NCBI GenBank assembly: GCA_049323895.1
Contig: JBMOKT010000013.1
Coordinates: forward strand, 248,001 to 312,000
Direction of reading: 5' to 3'
Source of the DNA: JBMOKT01 sp049323895
GTDB taxonomy: Bacteria > Bacillota > Peptococcia > Peptococcales > BICA1-8
Length of the DNA: 64,000 bases
Shown here: in pieces, positions 33,173 to 41,384 of the stretch
Numbering within the stretch: the first letter of the stretch is position 1
Layout: every line of letters starts with the position of its first letter
Position numbers and translations under genes: made by a program
The notes under the pieces: model-generated
What the model was told of the DNA's origin: nothing
The model's input: the letters and a program-made list of their open reading frames with translations, nothing else
Database searches by the model: none

Positions 33173-33564
33173 TAACCACAGGTTGAACAGGAGGAACAAC
33201 CTGAACTAGGGCAGGCTCCTTCGTTCTCATTTAAAGCACTGCTAATGATAAGGTTGACTGAACGAAGTACTTTTTCTAAGGCTTCCTGAGCCTCCATATA
33301 TGCCACAATATTTTCATTTTGCGACATGTTCTCTTCAATTTTCTCAAGTTCTTTTTGTTCTTCCACAGGCAGTTGGTCAAAGGAAACTCCTTTTTGCATA
33401 GCTTCCATTTGCTTTTGCTGATATTCTTCCACCAGTTTTCTGGCCAGGGGGTCACACATCATATTTGCTTCTGTTTCCCGCATTTTTTTAAGTTCATCGG
33501 ATTGGGAGATAGAAGCGGCTAATTCCTTAGCTTTGTTATATATTTCCACTTGGAACACCTCCAT
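33172..33564 (-). CDS. YlbF/YmcA (RicA/RicF) family protein with Cys-rich tail
   Basis: A 130-residue, largely helical protein of the YlbF/YmcA family. It lies 21 bp after miaB, as ymcA follows miaB (ymcB) in B. subtilis. The tail is CPSSGCSSCSTCG, four Cys in 13 residues. In B. subtilis the RicA-RicF-RicT complex binds 4Fe-4S clusters and works with RNase Y in mRNA and riboswitch processing; rny is in this window too. Ligation of a cluster by this tail is inferred from that precedent. Confidence 0.82.
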   Translation of the reverse strand: MEVFQVEIYNKAKELAASISQSDELKKMRETEANMMCDPLARKLVEEYQQKQMEAMQKGVSFDQLPVEEQKELEKIEENMSQNENIVAYMEAQEALEKVLRSVNLIISSALNENEGACPSSGCSSCSTCG

Positions 33565-33585
33565 TTTAATATTTCTATAAGTAAA

Positions 33586-34923
33586 CTATTTTTCCTGCAA
33601 TTCTCCTTTCAAAATCCAAGTTTGAGGTTCAGTAATCTTTATCTTAACTATTTTCCCTATTATATCCATAGTTCCTTTAAAAATAACAGTTTTATTGCCT
33701 TCGGTTTTGCCAGAAAGCATCTCATTGTTAGTTTTACTTAGACCCTCTACTAAAACATCCACAGATTTGCCCAGGTACAGCATGTTTATTTCTTTACCTA
33801 TATTGTTTATTCTATCATTCAATCTTTGAATTCTCTCTTTTTTTACTTCAGTTGAAATCTGCTCCTTATATTTCGCCGCAGGTGTACCTGAGCGGGGAGA
33901 ATACAAAAAGGTAAAGGCACCATCAAAACGCACTTTCTCAACTAAATCCAGAGTGTCTAAAAAATCTTCCTCTGTTTCCCCCGGAAATCCTACAATAAAA
34001 TCAGTAGTTATAACCGCTTGACGATGTTTTTCTCTTATTTTTGAGACCAACGTCAAATAATCTTCCCGTGTGTAGCCCCTATTCATTTTAGCAAGAATGT
34101 TATTGCTTCCTGATTGAACCGGCAAATGGAAATGGGTACATATCTTATGGCACTGGGAAATTGTTTCAATTAGTTTATCAGTAAAGTCCCTTGGGTGTGA
34201 AGTCATATAACGTATTCTTTTTAAACCCTCTATTTTATTAATCTCTACCAGCAAGTCAGCAAAATCCAAATTCTGTTCTTTAAAATCCTTACCATAAGAG
34301 TTTACATTTTGACCCAAAAGCATAACTTCTATAACTCCGTCCGCTACCAGGTCGGTAATTTCCTTGACAATATGTTCGGGAAACCTGCTCCTTTCCCTCC
34401 CTCTGACATAGGGAACAATACAATATGTACAAAAATTATTGCACCCATATGTTATATTCACCAAAGACTTAAAAGGAAATTCCCTTTCAGAAGGCAGTTC
34501 TTCCCTTACAGTTCCTTCCTTGTCCCAAACCGATATTTGGGGGTTACGTGAAGCAAGTATATTTTCTATTAAATCAGGAAGCTCATGGATATTATGGGTG
34601 CCAAAAAGCAGTTCAACATGGGGTGCTGATTTTCTTATCATCTCTGGCATCCCCTCTTGTTGAACCATACAGCCGCAGACTCCGATAATAAGGTCAGGAT
34701 TCTTTGATTTTAAACCTCTAAGTTCTCCAAGATAGCTTAAAACTTTACTTTCTGCCTTTTCCCGTACACAGCAAGTATTAAACAATATTATCTGGGCATC
34801 ATCTATGTCTGAAGTTTTTTGAAACCCCATACTCTTTAACATCCCTGAAAGGACCTCAGTATCCCTTTCATTCATTTGGCAGCCAAAGGTTTGAATAAAA
34901 TATTTCTTTTGATTTGACTCCAT
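33586..34923 (-). CDS. miaB: tRNA methylthiotransferase MiaB
   Basis: A 445-residue radical SAM enzyme. The N-terminal methylthiotransferase domain has TFGCQMNERDTE (first cluster Cys), FNTCCVREKAE and GVCGCMVQ; the radical SAM cluster is CNNFCTYCIVPYVRG near 157; a C-terminal TRAM domain (residues ~380-445) binds RNA. It adds a methylthio group to i6A37 made by MiaA. It heads the miaB-ylbF-mutS-mutL line of genes. Confidence 0.96.
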   Translation of the reverse strand: MESNQKKYFIQTFGCQMNERDTEVLSGMLKSMGFQKTSDIDDAQIILFNTCCVREKAESKVLSYLGELRGLKSKNPDLIIGVCGCMVQQEGMPEMIRKSAPHVELLFGTHNIHELPDLIENILASRNPQISVWDKEGTVREELPSEREFPFKSLVNITYGCNNFCTYCIVPYVRGRERSRFPEHIVKEITDLVADGVIEVMLLGQNVNSYGKDFKEQNLDFADLLVEINKIEGLKRIRYMTSHPRDFTDKLIETISQCHKICTHFHLPVQSGSNNILAKMNRGYTREDYLTLVSKIREKHRQAVITTDFIVGFPGETEEDFLDTLDLVEKVRFDGAFTFLYSPRSGTPAAKYKEQISTEVKKERIQRLNDRINNIGKEINMLYLGKSVDVLVEGLSKTNNEMLSGKTEGNKTVIFKGTMDIIGKIVKIKITEPQTWILKGELQEK

Positions 34924-35049
34924 TTAGCATATCCTCCTAAGCCAAGAATTCATATATATTATACCCAACTTAAACCCAAGAGCAATTTAGCCTTCTATTT
35001 TTTCCCGCAATAAAAAAATTACCATTACTTATTATACTTAAAAATGAGT

Positions 35050-35078
35050 AAAGTAAAAAGGACGTTTAAAAAACGTCC
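35050..35078 (-). terminator. Terminator of the speA-type gene
   Basis: GGACGTTT (35060-35067) pairs with AAACGTCC (35071-35078) and TTTTTACTTTAC follows on the minus strand. It starts on the stop codon. Confidence 0.85.
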
Positions 35079-36592
35079 TAACCAACATTTTGGATTGTTC
35101 CTGATTGATTTTGTAGTAGTACCAAACGATGTTTTAGAACTTTTATATTTCTTACCTTGGGATCCTGTGTTCCTTGCAGTTCTGCTTCCTCCGTATGAAG
35201 CAGCTGGATGTATTCAATAATTTCTTTGGTGATTCTTTCACCTGGACAAATTAATGGTATTCCGGGAGGATAAGCCATAATCATCTCTGCACTTATTTCT
35301 CCTTCAGCATCTGCAATAGGAACCACATGGGTTTCACCATAAAATGCCTGCCTTGGTAAGATTTGTTGTTCCGGTAGCTTCGGTAAGTCAATTGTACAAC
35401 GGAAAATTTTATCAGCCTGCCTTTGGGAGACAATCTCTGAAAAAGCCTGAATAAAGGAGTTAATCGTATTCTTATCATCACCAATAGTAACTAATACAAT
35501 AATATTATATAAATCAGATAGTTCAATTTGCATCTTATATTTTTTTCTTAAAATACGTTCTATTTCGTAGCCGGAAAAACCCAATTCCCTAACGTTAATT
35601 ACTAGTTTTGTAACATCAAGAGCATAACGTCCATTACCATCTAAAATATTTTCATCTATAACACTGATACCTTTTATTTTCTTTAATTCATTTTTTGCTT
35701 CACGGGTAATCTGAATTATTTTTTCTAATTTTTCATGTCCATAGAGAACCATTTCCCTTCTGGCTATATCTATGGAGGCCATGAGAATATAGGATGGGCT
35801 AGTAGTCTGGGTTAAATTAAGAACTGACTTTACATATTCAGGGTTAACTAATTTGCCTTGATGCAACAGAATAGAACTTTGTGTTAAAGACCCAGCAAGC
35901 TTGTGGGTACTGGATGCAGCTAAATCAGCACCTGCTTCCATGGCCGATAAAGGCAGCTCAGGATGAAAAACCAAATGGGCACCATGTGCCTCATCAACTA
36001 ATACTGGTATATCATAACTATGAGCAATATTTACTATTGTTTTTAAATTTGAAGCAATACCGTAATAGGTAGGATTTATTACAAAAACTGCTTTTGCATC
36101 GGGATGCTCCTCTAATGTTTCTTTAACCTTTTCGGGAGTAACACCCATTGCAATCCCTAGGTAGGGGTCAATTTCAGGCTCTATATATATAGGGTGGGCT
36201 CCACTAAGAATTATTCCGCCAATGGCTGATTTATGAGCGTTTCTGGGCAGGACTATTTTGTCCCCCGGATTGCAGACACTCATTATCATAGCTTGAATTC
36301 CAGATGTTGTTCCGTTAACAAGGAAAAAGGTATTTTCCGCTTTATATGCAGCAGCAGCTAATTGCTCAGCTTCTTTAATAACACTCTTGGGGTTACAGAT
36401 ATTATCCAAGTCTTCCATGCATGTTAAATCAATGGTCATTGTGGTTTCGCCAAGTATAGAAGTTAATATTTGATTGCCTCTTCCCTGTTTATGACCTGGT
36501 ACATGAAAAGGAATGGTATTCTCCTTTACATAATTCATCAGGGCATCAAATAAAGGTGTCTTGTTTTGTTTGTTTTGCAGCACTGCAGCCAC
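35078..36592 (-). CDS. Orn/Lys/Arg decarboxylase family PLP enzyme (SpeA/YaaO type)
   Basis: A 504-residue fold-type I decarboxylase with a GTG start behind a run of G. FHVPGHKQG near residue 33 is the family's N-terminal signature; the PLP Lys is in SSTHKLAGSLTQSS near 233, with VDEAHGAH upstream. B. subtilis SpeA (arginine decarboxylase, ~490 aa) has the same size. Predicted product is a polyamine precursor such as agmatine or cadaverine; the substrate cannot be chosen by eye. It is monocistronic. Confidence 0.87.
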   Translation of the reverse strand: MAAVLQNKQNKTPLFDALMNYVKENTIPFHVPGHKQGRGNQILTSILGETTMTIDLTCMEDLDNICNPKSVIKEAEQLAAAAYKAENTFFLVNGTTSGIQAMIMSVCNPGDKIVLPRNAHKSAIGGIILSGAHPIYIEPEIDPYLGIAMGVTPEKVKETLEEHPDAKAVFVINPTYYGIASNLKTIVNIAHSYDIPVLVDEAHGAHLVFHPELPLSAMEAGADLAASSTHKLAGSLTQSSILLHQGKLVNPEYVKSVLNLTQTTSPSYILMASIDIARREMVLYGHEKLEKIIQITREAKNELKKIKGISVIDENILDGNGRYALDVTKLVINVRELGFSGYEIERILRKKYKMQIELSDLYNIIVLVTIGDDKNTINSFIQAFSEIVSQRQADKIFRCTIDLPKLPEQQILPRQAFYGETHVVPIADAEGEISAEMIMAYPPGIPLICPGERITKEIIEYIQLLHTEEAELQGTQDPKVRNIKVLKHRLVLLQNQSGTIQNVG

Positions 36593-36674
36593 CCCCCCAA
36601 ATTCACAATGAATATATTAGAACATAATTTTATATATTTTGCAAGAGAAATTTTATAAATTTTTTATTAGAAAA

Positions 36675-36705
36675 AGTTAAAAAAATCCACCTGGTTGTGG
36701 ATTTT
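36675..36705 (-). terminator. Terminator of the 37-residue peptide gene
   Basis: AAAATCCAC pairs with GTGGATTTT around a 6-nt loop and continues into a T-tract on the minus strand; the stem overlaps the stop codon of the small gene. Confidence 0.8.
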
Positions 36706-36817
36706 AATGATGGTAATCCTGAATATTTAAGTCTTTTTTAGGGGTTTTCTCAAGATTGACAAGAATCATTACCAGAATCAGCACTTGAACCAAAAATACA
36801 GTTCCAACAAGCAACAT
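36704..36817 (-). CDS. 37-residue single-pass membrane peptide
   Basis: Read directly from the minus strand: ATG at 36815-36817, TAA at 36704-36706, with GGAGGTGAATAGGAG before the start, one of the strongest ribosome-binding sites in the window. About 20 hydrophobic residues (MLLVGTVFLVQVLILVMILV) are followed by NLEKTPKKDL and a short His-ended tail. It has its own terminator. It is not related to anything I recognise; the form suggests a small regulatory or toxin-like membrane peptide. It stands between speA and the MreB-like gene, transcribed away from the latter. Confidence 0.65.
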   Translation of the reverse strand: MLLVGTVFLVQVLILVMILVNLEKTPKKDLNIQDYHH

Positions 36818-36920
36818 CTCCTATTCACCTCCTGAACCTAAATATATTTTATCAAAAATAAGTATACAGAACAATTAATAACAAATACTACTTTATAGAA
36901 TTTTTAAATGGGGTGTTAAA

Positions 36921-37973
36921 GTGGTTAGTAAAAAAGACGATAACAAACCTACCCTTTCTTTCAGATTAGGTTTTAGTAAAGATATTGGAATTGATTTGGG
37001 AACAGCAAATACATTAGTTTATTTAAAGGGTAAGGGAATTATTTTAAAAGAACCTTCTGTTGTAGCAGTTCATGCCCATTCCGGAGAATTGCTGGCAGTT
37101 GGAGAAGATGCTAAAGCCATGATAGGCAAGACCCCCAGTAATATTATTGCCATTCGACCACTAAAAGATGGAGTAATTGCAGACTTTAATACAACTAAAA
37201 TTATGTTAAAATATTTTATTTCAAAAACCCTAAAGGGTAGCGGTATTGCCAGACCAAGGGTATTAATAGGGGTCCCACTGGGAATTACGCAAGTGGAAAG
37301 CAGGGCCGTTATAGAGGCCGCACAACAAGCCGGAGCTAGAGAAGCCTATATAATTGAAGAACCTGTTGCTGCAGCAATTGGTGCAGGTCTAAAAGTTTAT
37401 GAACCTATGGGAAATATGATTGTGGATATTGGAGGCGGAACTACAGAGGTGGCAATTATTTCACTTGGGGGAATTGTGGTTGGTAAATCCTTAAGGGTTG
37501 GCGGAGACCAAATGAATGAAGCAATAATTAGGTATATGAAAAGAAACTACAATCTAGAAGTTGGGGATAAAACTGCTGAACAGGCTAAAATTAACATAGG
37601 ATATGCTACTAGTCCCAGCCCTGTAGAAAGTTATCAAATTAAAGGAAGAAATTTGGCAACGGGATTACCAAATAGTATTGAAGTTACCGCAAAAGAAATA
37701 TCTGAAGCATTAGCAGAACCCATCAACAGTATAATTGAAGCTATACGTTCAACTTTAGAAAAAACTCCTCCGGAAATTGCGGCAGATATTATGGATTCTG
37801 GAATGGTACTGGCAGGTGGGGGAGCATTATTAAAAAACCTGGATCAAATAATTTCTAAGACTACTAATATGCCCGTTAAAATTGCAGATGACCCTTTAAC
37901 TTGTGTTGTTAAAGGAACGGGGAAAGCCCTTGAAAAAATGAATCTATTAAAACGTATTGCCATCAGCTATTAG
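36921..37973 (+). CDS. MreB/Mbl-type actin-like cell-shape protein
   Basis: A 350-residue bacterial actin with a GTG start. Phosphate-1 loop IGIDLGTANTLVYLKGKGI (residues ~22-40), phosphate-2 IVDIGGGTTEVAIIS near 172-186 and the adenosine loop GMVLAGGGALL near 294. It differs from a minimal MreB by about 15 extra polar residues before the usual FSKDIGIDLGT start. No mreC or mreD follows; an Mbl or solitary MreB homologue is most likely. It guides peptidoglycan synthesis along the cell side wall. The stop codon TAG is the TAG of the first repeat unit (TATTAGAAAAA). Confidence 0.93.
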   Translation: MVSKKDDNKPTLSFRLGFSKDIGIDLGTANTLVYLKGKGIILKEPSVVAVHAHSGELLAVGEDAKAMIGKTPSNIIAIRPLKDGVIADFNTTKIMLKYFISKTLKGSGIARPRVLIGVPLGITQVESRAVIEAAQQAGAREAYIIEEPVAAAIGAGLKVYEPMGNMIVDIGGGTTEVAIISLGGIVVGKSLRVGGDQMNEAIIRYMKRNYNLEVGDKTAEQAKINIGYATSPSPVESYQIKGRNLATGLPNSIEVTAKEISEALAEPINSIIEAIRSTLEKTPPEIAADIMDSGMVLAGGGALLKNLDQIISKTTNMPVKIADDPLTCVVKGTGKALEKMNLLKRIAISY

Positions 37974-38129
37974 AAAAACACGGCTTACGCCGAGCCTTTG
38001 GCGACTGCGGAAGCCGATGTTGCTCTTATACTTTCTTCCTTTTGTTCTTTTGCTCTTTGAAAGTATTAGAAAAACACGGCTTACGCCGAGCCTTTGGCGA
38101 CTGCGGAAGCCGATGTTGCTCTTATACTT
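37968..38129 (+). repeat. Tandem array of a 96-bp palindromic repeat, left part
   Basis: TATTAGAAAAACACGGC starts at 37968 and again at 38064, so the period is 96 bp. Each unit has a ~66-bp GC-richer core (CGGC-TTAC-GCCG hairpin, then GAGCCTTTGGCGACTGCGG and AAGCCG) and a ~30-bp pyrimidine-rich linker ending in GAAAG. The second unit is cut by an assembly gap. The units visible here are virtually identical, unlike the scattered copies. Confidence 0.95.
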
Positions 38130-38229
38130 NNNNNNNNNNNNNNNNNNNNNNNNNNNNNNNNNNNNNNNNNNNNNNNNNNNNNNNNNNNNNNNNNNNNNNN
38201 NNNNNNNNNNNNNNNNNNNNNNNNNNNNN
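38130..38229. other. Assembly gap (100 N)
   Basis: Exactly 100 undetermined bases, a conventional placeholder for a gap of unknown size. It falls inside the repeat array, whose real number of units is therefore unknown. Confidence 0.98.
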
Positions 38230-38314
38230 TATTAGAAAAACACGGCTTACGCCGAGCCTTTGGCGACTGCGGAAGCCGATGTTGCTCTTATACTTATTAC
38301 CTTGTAAAAGTTAA
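38230..38314 (+). repeat. Right end of the 96-bp repeat array
   Basis: A full 66-bp core resumes at 38230 and ends CTTATACTT, but then continues ATTACCTTGTAAAAGTTA in place of the pyrimidine-rich linker. The same 18 bases end the copy at 55.1 kb, so this is a defined right terminus of the family. Confidence 0.9.
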
Positions 38315-38320
38315 ACACTA

Positions 38321-39109
38321 CTATTTCTTTAATTTTTGGCCCCCTTGGTGGTCAATATAATAATTTTCTTTATAAATCAACTGGGAAATAGGGATAACCT
38401 GGTAACCTTGTTGAAGGGTATATTCTATTATCTCTTCCAAGGCGCTGGCTGTGTAGGTGCCATTGTTGTGGAACAAGACTATTGCCCCCGGGTGAAGTTT
38501 TTCAGTCACCCTTTTTACAATATCTTCTCGTTTCATTTTTTCCATCCAATCAAGGGAATCAATGCTCCATTGGATTGGAATATAGCCCATACTCTCAATT
38601 ACTCTAATAACTTTGTTATTATATTCCCCAAAGGGCGGTCGAAATAATAAAGGTTTAAATTTGGTAATTTCCTCGATTAATTCCGCATTTCCTTTAAGTT
38701 CTTGCACAATCTGTTGTTCCGATAATTGATTGAAATGAGGATGGGAAACACTATGCATTCCAATTTCATGCCCTGCCATTCTTATTTGTTTTGCTACCTC
38801 TGGGTATTCTTTTAACCAGATATTTGTAAGAAAAAAGGTTGTTTTCAAATTGTATTTTTCCAAAGTACTCAAAATTAACGGAGTATGCTCAGCTCCCCAA
38901 GTAGCATCAAAACTTATTGCAATTTTTTTATCCTGAGTATCGACAAAGTATATTGGCTTAAGCTTGGAACCTGGTACTAGTACCCCCAGGGCTTGATTTG
39001 CCTGGTTATAAATAGGTTGTTTAAAAACGCCTAAAGTACATATGACAATAATTGTAATCAGGAAGAGTTTAGCTAGGCTTTTCTTTGATAAAAAAACTAT
39101 TTTAGAAAT
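38321..39109 (-). CDS. PdaB-like sporulation polysaccharide deacetylase, unusual start codon
   Basis: About 262 residues. One membrane helix near the N-terminus (LFLITIIVICTLGVF), then a NodB deacetylase domain with motif 1 ISFDATWG (near 88-95), H-S-V-S-H in motif 2, RPPFGEYN in motif 3 and a final IVLFHNN. The SFDATWG form is typical of PdaB-type proteins. In-frame ATG, GTG or TTG before motif 1 are lacking; TTG at 38872 would remove motif 1. ATT at 39107-39109 lies six bases after AAGGGGGAG and is the best start, unless the sequence has an error. PdaB helps spore cortex or envelope formation. Confidence 0.8.
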   Translation of the reverse strand: MSKIVFLSKKSLAKLFLITIIVICTLGVFKQPIYNQANQALGVLVPGSKLKPIYFVDTQDKKIAISFDATWGAEHTPLILSTLEKYNLKTTFFLTNIWLKEYPEVAKQIRMAGHEIGMHSVSHPHFNQLSEQQIVQELKGNAELIEEITKFKPLLFRPPFGEYNNKVIRVIESMGYIPIQWSIDSLDWMEKMKREDIVKRVTEKLHPGAIVLFHNNGTYTASALEEIIEYTLQQGYQVIPISQLIYKENYYIDHQGGQKLKK

Positions 39110-39154
39110 ACTTATCTCCCCCTTGTTTTTTATTTAATATTTATTCATTTAAAC

Positions 39155-39180
39155 AAAAAAAAGAAGGCCTTTCAGCCTTT
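39155..39180 (-). terminator. Terminator of guaB
   Basis: AAGGC (39164-39168) pairs with GCCTT (39175-39179), and on the minus strand TTCTTTTTTTT follows. It begins next to the guaB stop codon. Confidence 0.75.
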
Positions 39181-40629
39181 TTATACACGATAATTAGGAG
39201 CTTCTTTAGTTATATAAATGTCATGGGGATGGCTTTCTTTCAGACCTGCACTAGTCTGCTGAATAAATTTTGCTTCCTTCATTTGGGCTATATTTTTTGC
39301 TCCGCAGTAACCCATGGCTGCCCTTAGTCCCCCCACAAGCTGATAAACAGTTTCAAAGAGGGGTCCTTTATAAGGTACCCTTCCTTCCACACCTTCTGGA
39401 ACAAGTTTAGGGATATTTTCTTGGAAATATCTATCACAACTGCCTTCCTTCATTGCACCTAGGGAACCCATACCACGGTATACTTTATAACTTCGTCCCT
39501 GATAGATTTCTATTTCACCAGGACTTTCTTCAGTTCCGGCAAACAGACTGCCAATCATAACCACATCTGCACCGGCGGCAATTGCTTTGGCAATATCACC
39601 GGAGAATTTAATCCCGCCGTCAGCAATGATAGGAATATTATATTTTGCAGCCTCATTAGCACATTCATAAATAGCGGTAAGCTGGGGCACACCAACCCCG
39701 GCAACAATTCTGGTAGTACAGATTGACCCTGGTCCAATACCTACCTTCACACCGTTAGCCCCCGCATTTACCAGGTCTCTGGTTGCCTCAGCGGTTGCTA
39801 CATTCCCAGCAATTAGTTCAAGGTCGGGATAAGCATTTTTTATTTTTTGAACCATATCTATTACTCCTTGGGAATGACCATGGGCAGTATCAACAACAAT
39901 AAGGTCTACTTTGGCCTCTACAAGTGCTGCTACCCTTACCATTGTATCGTTGCTTATTCCTACCGCTGCACCTGCCAGCAATCTTCCCTGACTGTCTTTG
40001 GCGGAGTTAGGATATTGTTTTGCTTTTTCAATATCTTTGATAGTAATTAGCCCTTTTAGATAAAAATTTTCATCTACAATTGGCAGTTTTTCTACTTTGT
40101 GCTGTTGGAGAATCTTTTTAGCTTCGTCTAAAGTGGTACCAATCGGTGCTGTTACTAAACCCTCTTTAGTCATAGCATCTTGTATTTTTCTGCCATAGTT
40201 GGTTTCAAATCGTAAATCACGATTAGTAATAATTCCCACCAATTTTCCGTTATTAGTTATAGGAACTCCAGAAATATGATACTTTGCCATTAGTTCTAAC
40301 GCATCACTAATATAATGCTCCGGACTAAGAAATATGGGGTCGGTTATTACACCATGTTCGGAACGTTTTACCTTGTCAACTTCACCAGCCTGTTGTTCAA
40401 TGGACATGTTTTTATGGATAATTCCCAATCCCCCTTCGCGAGCCATGGCCCTGGCCAGCCGCGAATCAGTAACAGTATCCATACCTGCACTTATAATAGG
40501 GATATTCAAGCTGATTTTACTTGTTAACTTAGTAGCTATATCTACATCCCGGGGTAATACATCGGACTTGGCAGGAACTAAAAGAACATCATCAAAGGTA
40601 AGACCTAACTTTTGAAATTTACTATCCAT
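39181..40629 (-). CDS. guaB: IMP dehydrogenase GuaB
   Basis: A 482-residue enzyme of full length. LTFDDVLLVPAKSDVLP at the N-terminus, two CBS domains at about 90-205, the catalytic loop GIGPGSICTTRIVAGVGVPQ (Cys near 302) and the flap with YRGMGSLGAM near 388. It converts IMP to XMP with NAD, the committing step to GMP. It is monocistronic with its own terminator; no purine riboswitch is apparent upstream in the 41 bp before fxsA's end. Confidence 0.97.
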   Translation of the reverse strand: MDSKFQKLGLTFDDVLLVPAKSDVLPRDVDIATKLTSKISLNIPIISAGMDTVTDSRLARAMAREGGLGIIHKNMSIEQQAGEVDKVKRSEHGVITDPIFLSPEHYISDALELMAKYHISGVPITNNGKLVGIITNRDLRFETNYGRKIQDAMTKEGLVTAPIGTTLDEAKKILQQHKVEKLPIVDENFYLKGLITIKDIEKAKQYPNSAKDSQGRLLAGAAVGISNDTMVRVAALVEAKVDLIVVDTAHGHSQGVIDMVQKIKNAYPDLELIAGNVATAEATRDLVNAGANGVKVGIGPGSICTTRIVAGVGVPQLTAIYECANEAAKYNIPIIADGGIKFSGDIAKAIAAGADVVMIGSLFAGTEESPGEIEIYQGRSYKVYRGMGSLGAMKEGSCDRYFQENIPKLVPEGVEGRVPYKGPLFETVYQLVGGLRAAMGYCGAKNIAQMKEAKFIQQTSAGLKESHPHDIYITKEAPNYRV

Positions 40630-40670
40630 AGTAAAAGCCCCCTGACTAATTTTTAAAACTCATTATAGCA

Positions 40671-41066
40671 TTAATATCGTCGGAAATAAACAGTAACTTT
40701 TCCTTGGTCAATCATATTTTTGAATTTTTTCTTAAGAAATTCCCTCACTACCACCCTTGTTACCGGAAACAAGAAAAGAAAACCTGAAATATCCGTAAGC
40801 AGCCCAGGTGTAATAAGGAGCACAGAACCAATTAAGACAAGAAGTCCTTCTACTAAAGAATTGCCTGGAACTATACCATCCTGCAAATCTTGTTGAATGT
40901 TATTTAATACTAAAAGTCCCTGATTGCGTGCTAGAAAGACACCAATACCTCCTGTGGTAATGACTAAAAATACAGTAGGAAGGGTCCCTACTAACTGTCC
41001 GATTTTTATTAATAGTGCTAACTCAATCAAGGGTATCAATGTAAAGGCTAAAAATAATCTACCCAT
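40671..41066 (-). CDS. FxsA family membrane protein
   Basis: A 131-residue protein with the FxsA pattern: N-terminal FTLIPLIELALLIKIGQLVG, a second segment TVFLVITTGGIGVFLARNQG, and a C-terminal membrane hairpin GLLVLIGSVLLITPGLLTDISGF. FxsA is a cytoplasmic-membrane protein linked to phage exclusion in E. coli when overexpressed; its normal role is unclear. Its start abuts the YkvA-family stop, so it is the last gene of the operon downstream of the cob genes. Confidence 0.88.
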   Translation of the reverse strand: MGRLFLAFTLIPLIELALLIKIGQLVGTLPTVFLVITTGGIGVFLARNQGLLVLNNIQQDLQDGIVPGNSLVEGLLVLIGSVLLITPGLLTDISGFLFLFPVTRVVVREFLKKKFKNMIDQGKVTVYFRRY

Positions 41067-41378
41067 TTAATTCTCCTCTTCCTGTTCCCAACCATATTGA
41101 ATTAATATCTCTTTAGGGACTTGCTTTAAAAACCAGTTGAATAAAAATAAAAAGACTGTTATATCATCAAATTGACCTAATATGGGAATATCAGGAATGA
41201 TATCCACAGGTATAATTAAATATAGGAGGGAAAGAGCAATAAAAAAAATCTTGTTTTTTAAAGGAAGCCGGTTATCCTTTATTAAATTCCAGGCAAGGGG
41301 CAGACTGCGTGGCAAATTTAATATAAAACCGACCCTGCGCCAGAATGATGGCTTTTTAACTACCATACCTTTGATCAT
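41067..41378 (-). CDS. YkvA family (DUF1232) membrane protein
   Basis: A 103-residue protein with LYLIIPVDIIPDIPILGQFDD, the DUF1232 signature (PxDxIPDxIP-x-G-x-DD), flanked by hydrophobic segments. The start is uncertain: ATG at 41378 touches AAAAAGGA, while one at 41366 has a more distant site. No function is established for the family. It lies 6 bp after the phosphatase gene and directly before fxsA. Confidence 0.82.
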   Translation of the reverse strand: MIKGMVVKKPSFWRRVGFILNLPRSLPLAWNLIKDNRLPLKNKIFFIALSLLYLIIPVDIIPDIPILGQFDDITVFLFLFNWFLKQVPKEILIQYGWEQEEEN

Positions 41379-41384
41379 TCCTTT

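Noticed and set aside
33105..33230. Extended N-terminus of MutS
   Set aside because: It overlaps the YlbF/YmcA gene and a terminator; a strong ribosome-binding site precedes the ATG at 33104.
37968..38314. CRISPR array
   Set aside because: The spacer-like linker is itself repeated and nearly identical, the unit is 96 bp and palindromic throughout, and no cas genes are present.
37957..38360. Open frames running through the repeat array and the N gap
   Set aside because: They consist of repeat sequence and undetermined bases, lack ribosome-binding sites and differ in all frames; the repeat is not coding.
38321..38872. PdaB-like protein starting at TTG 38872
   Set aside because: It would drop the first catalytic motif and the membrane anchor, which are in frame just upstream.
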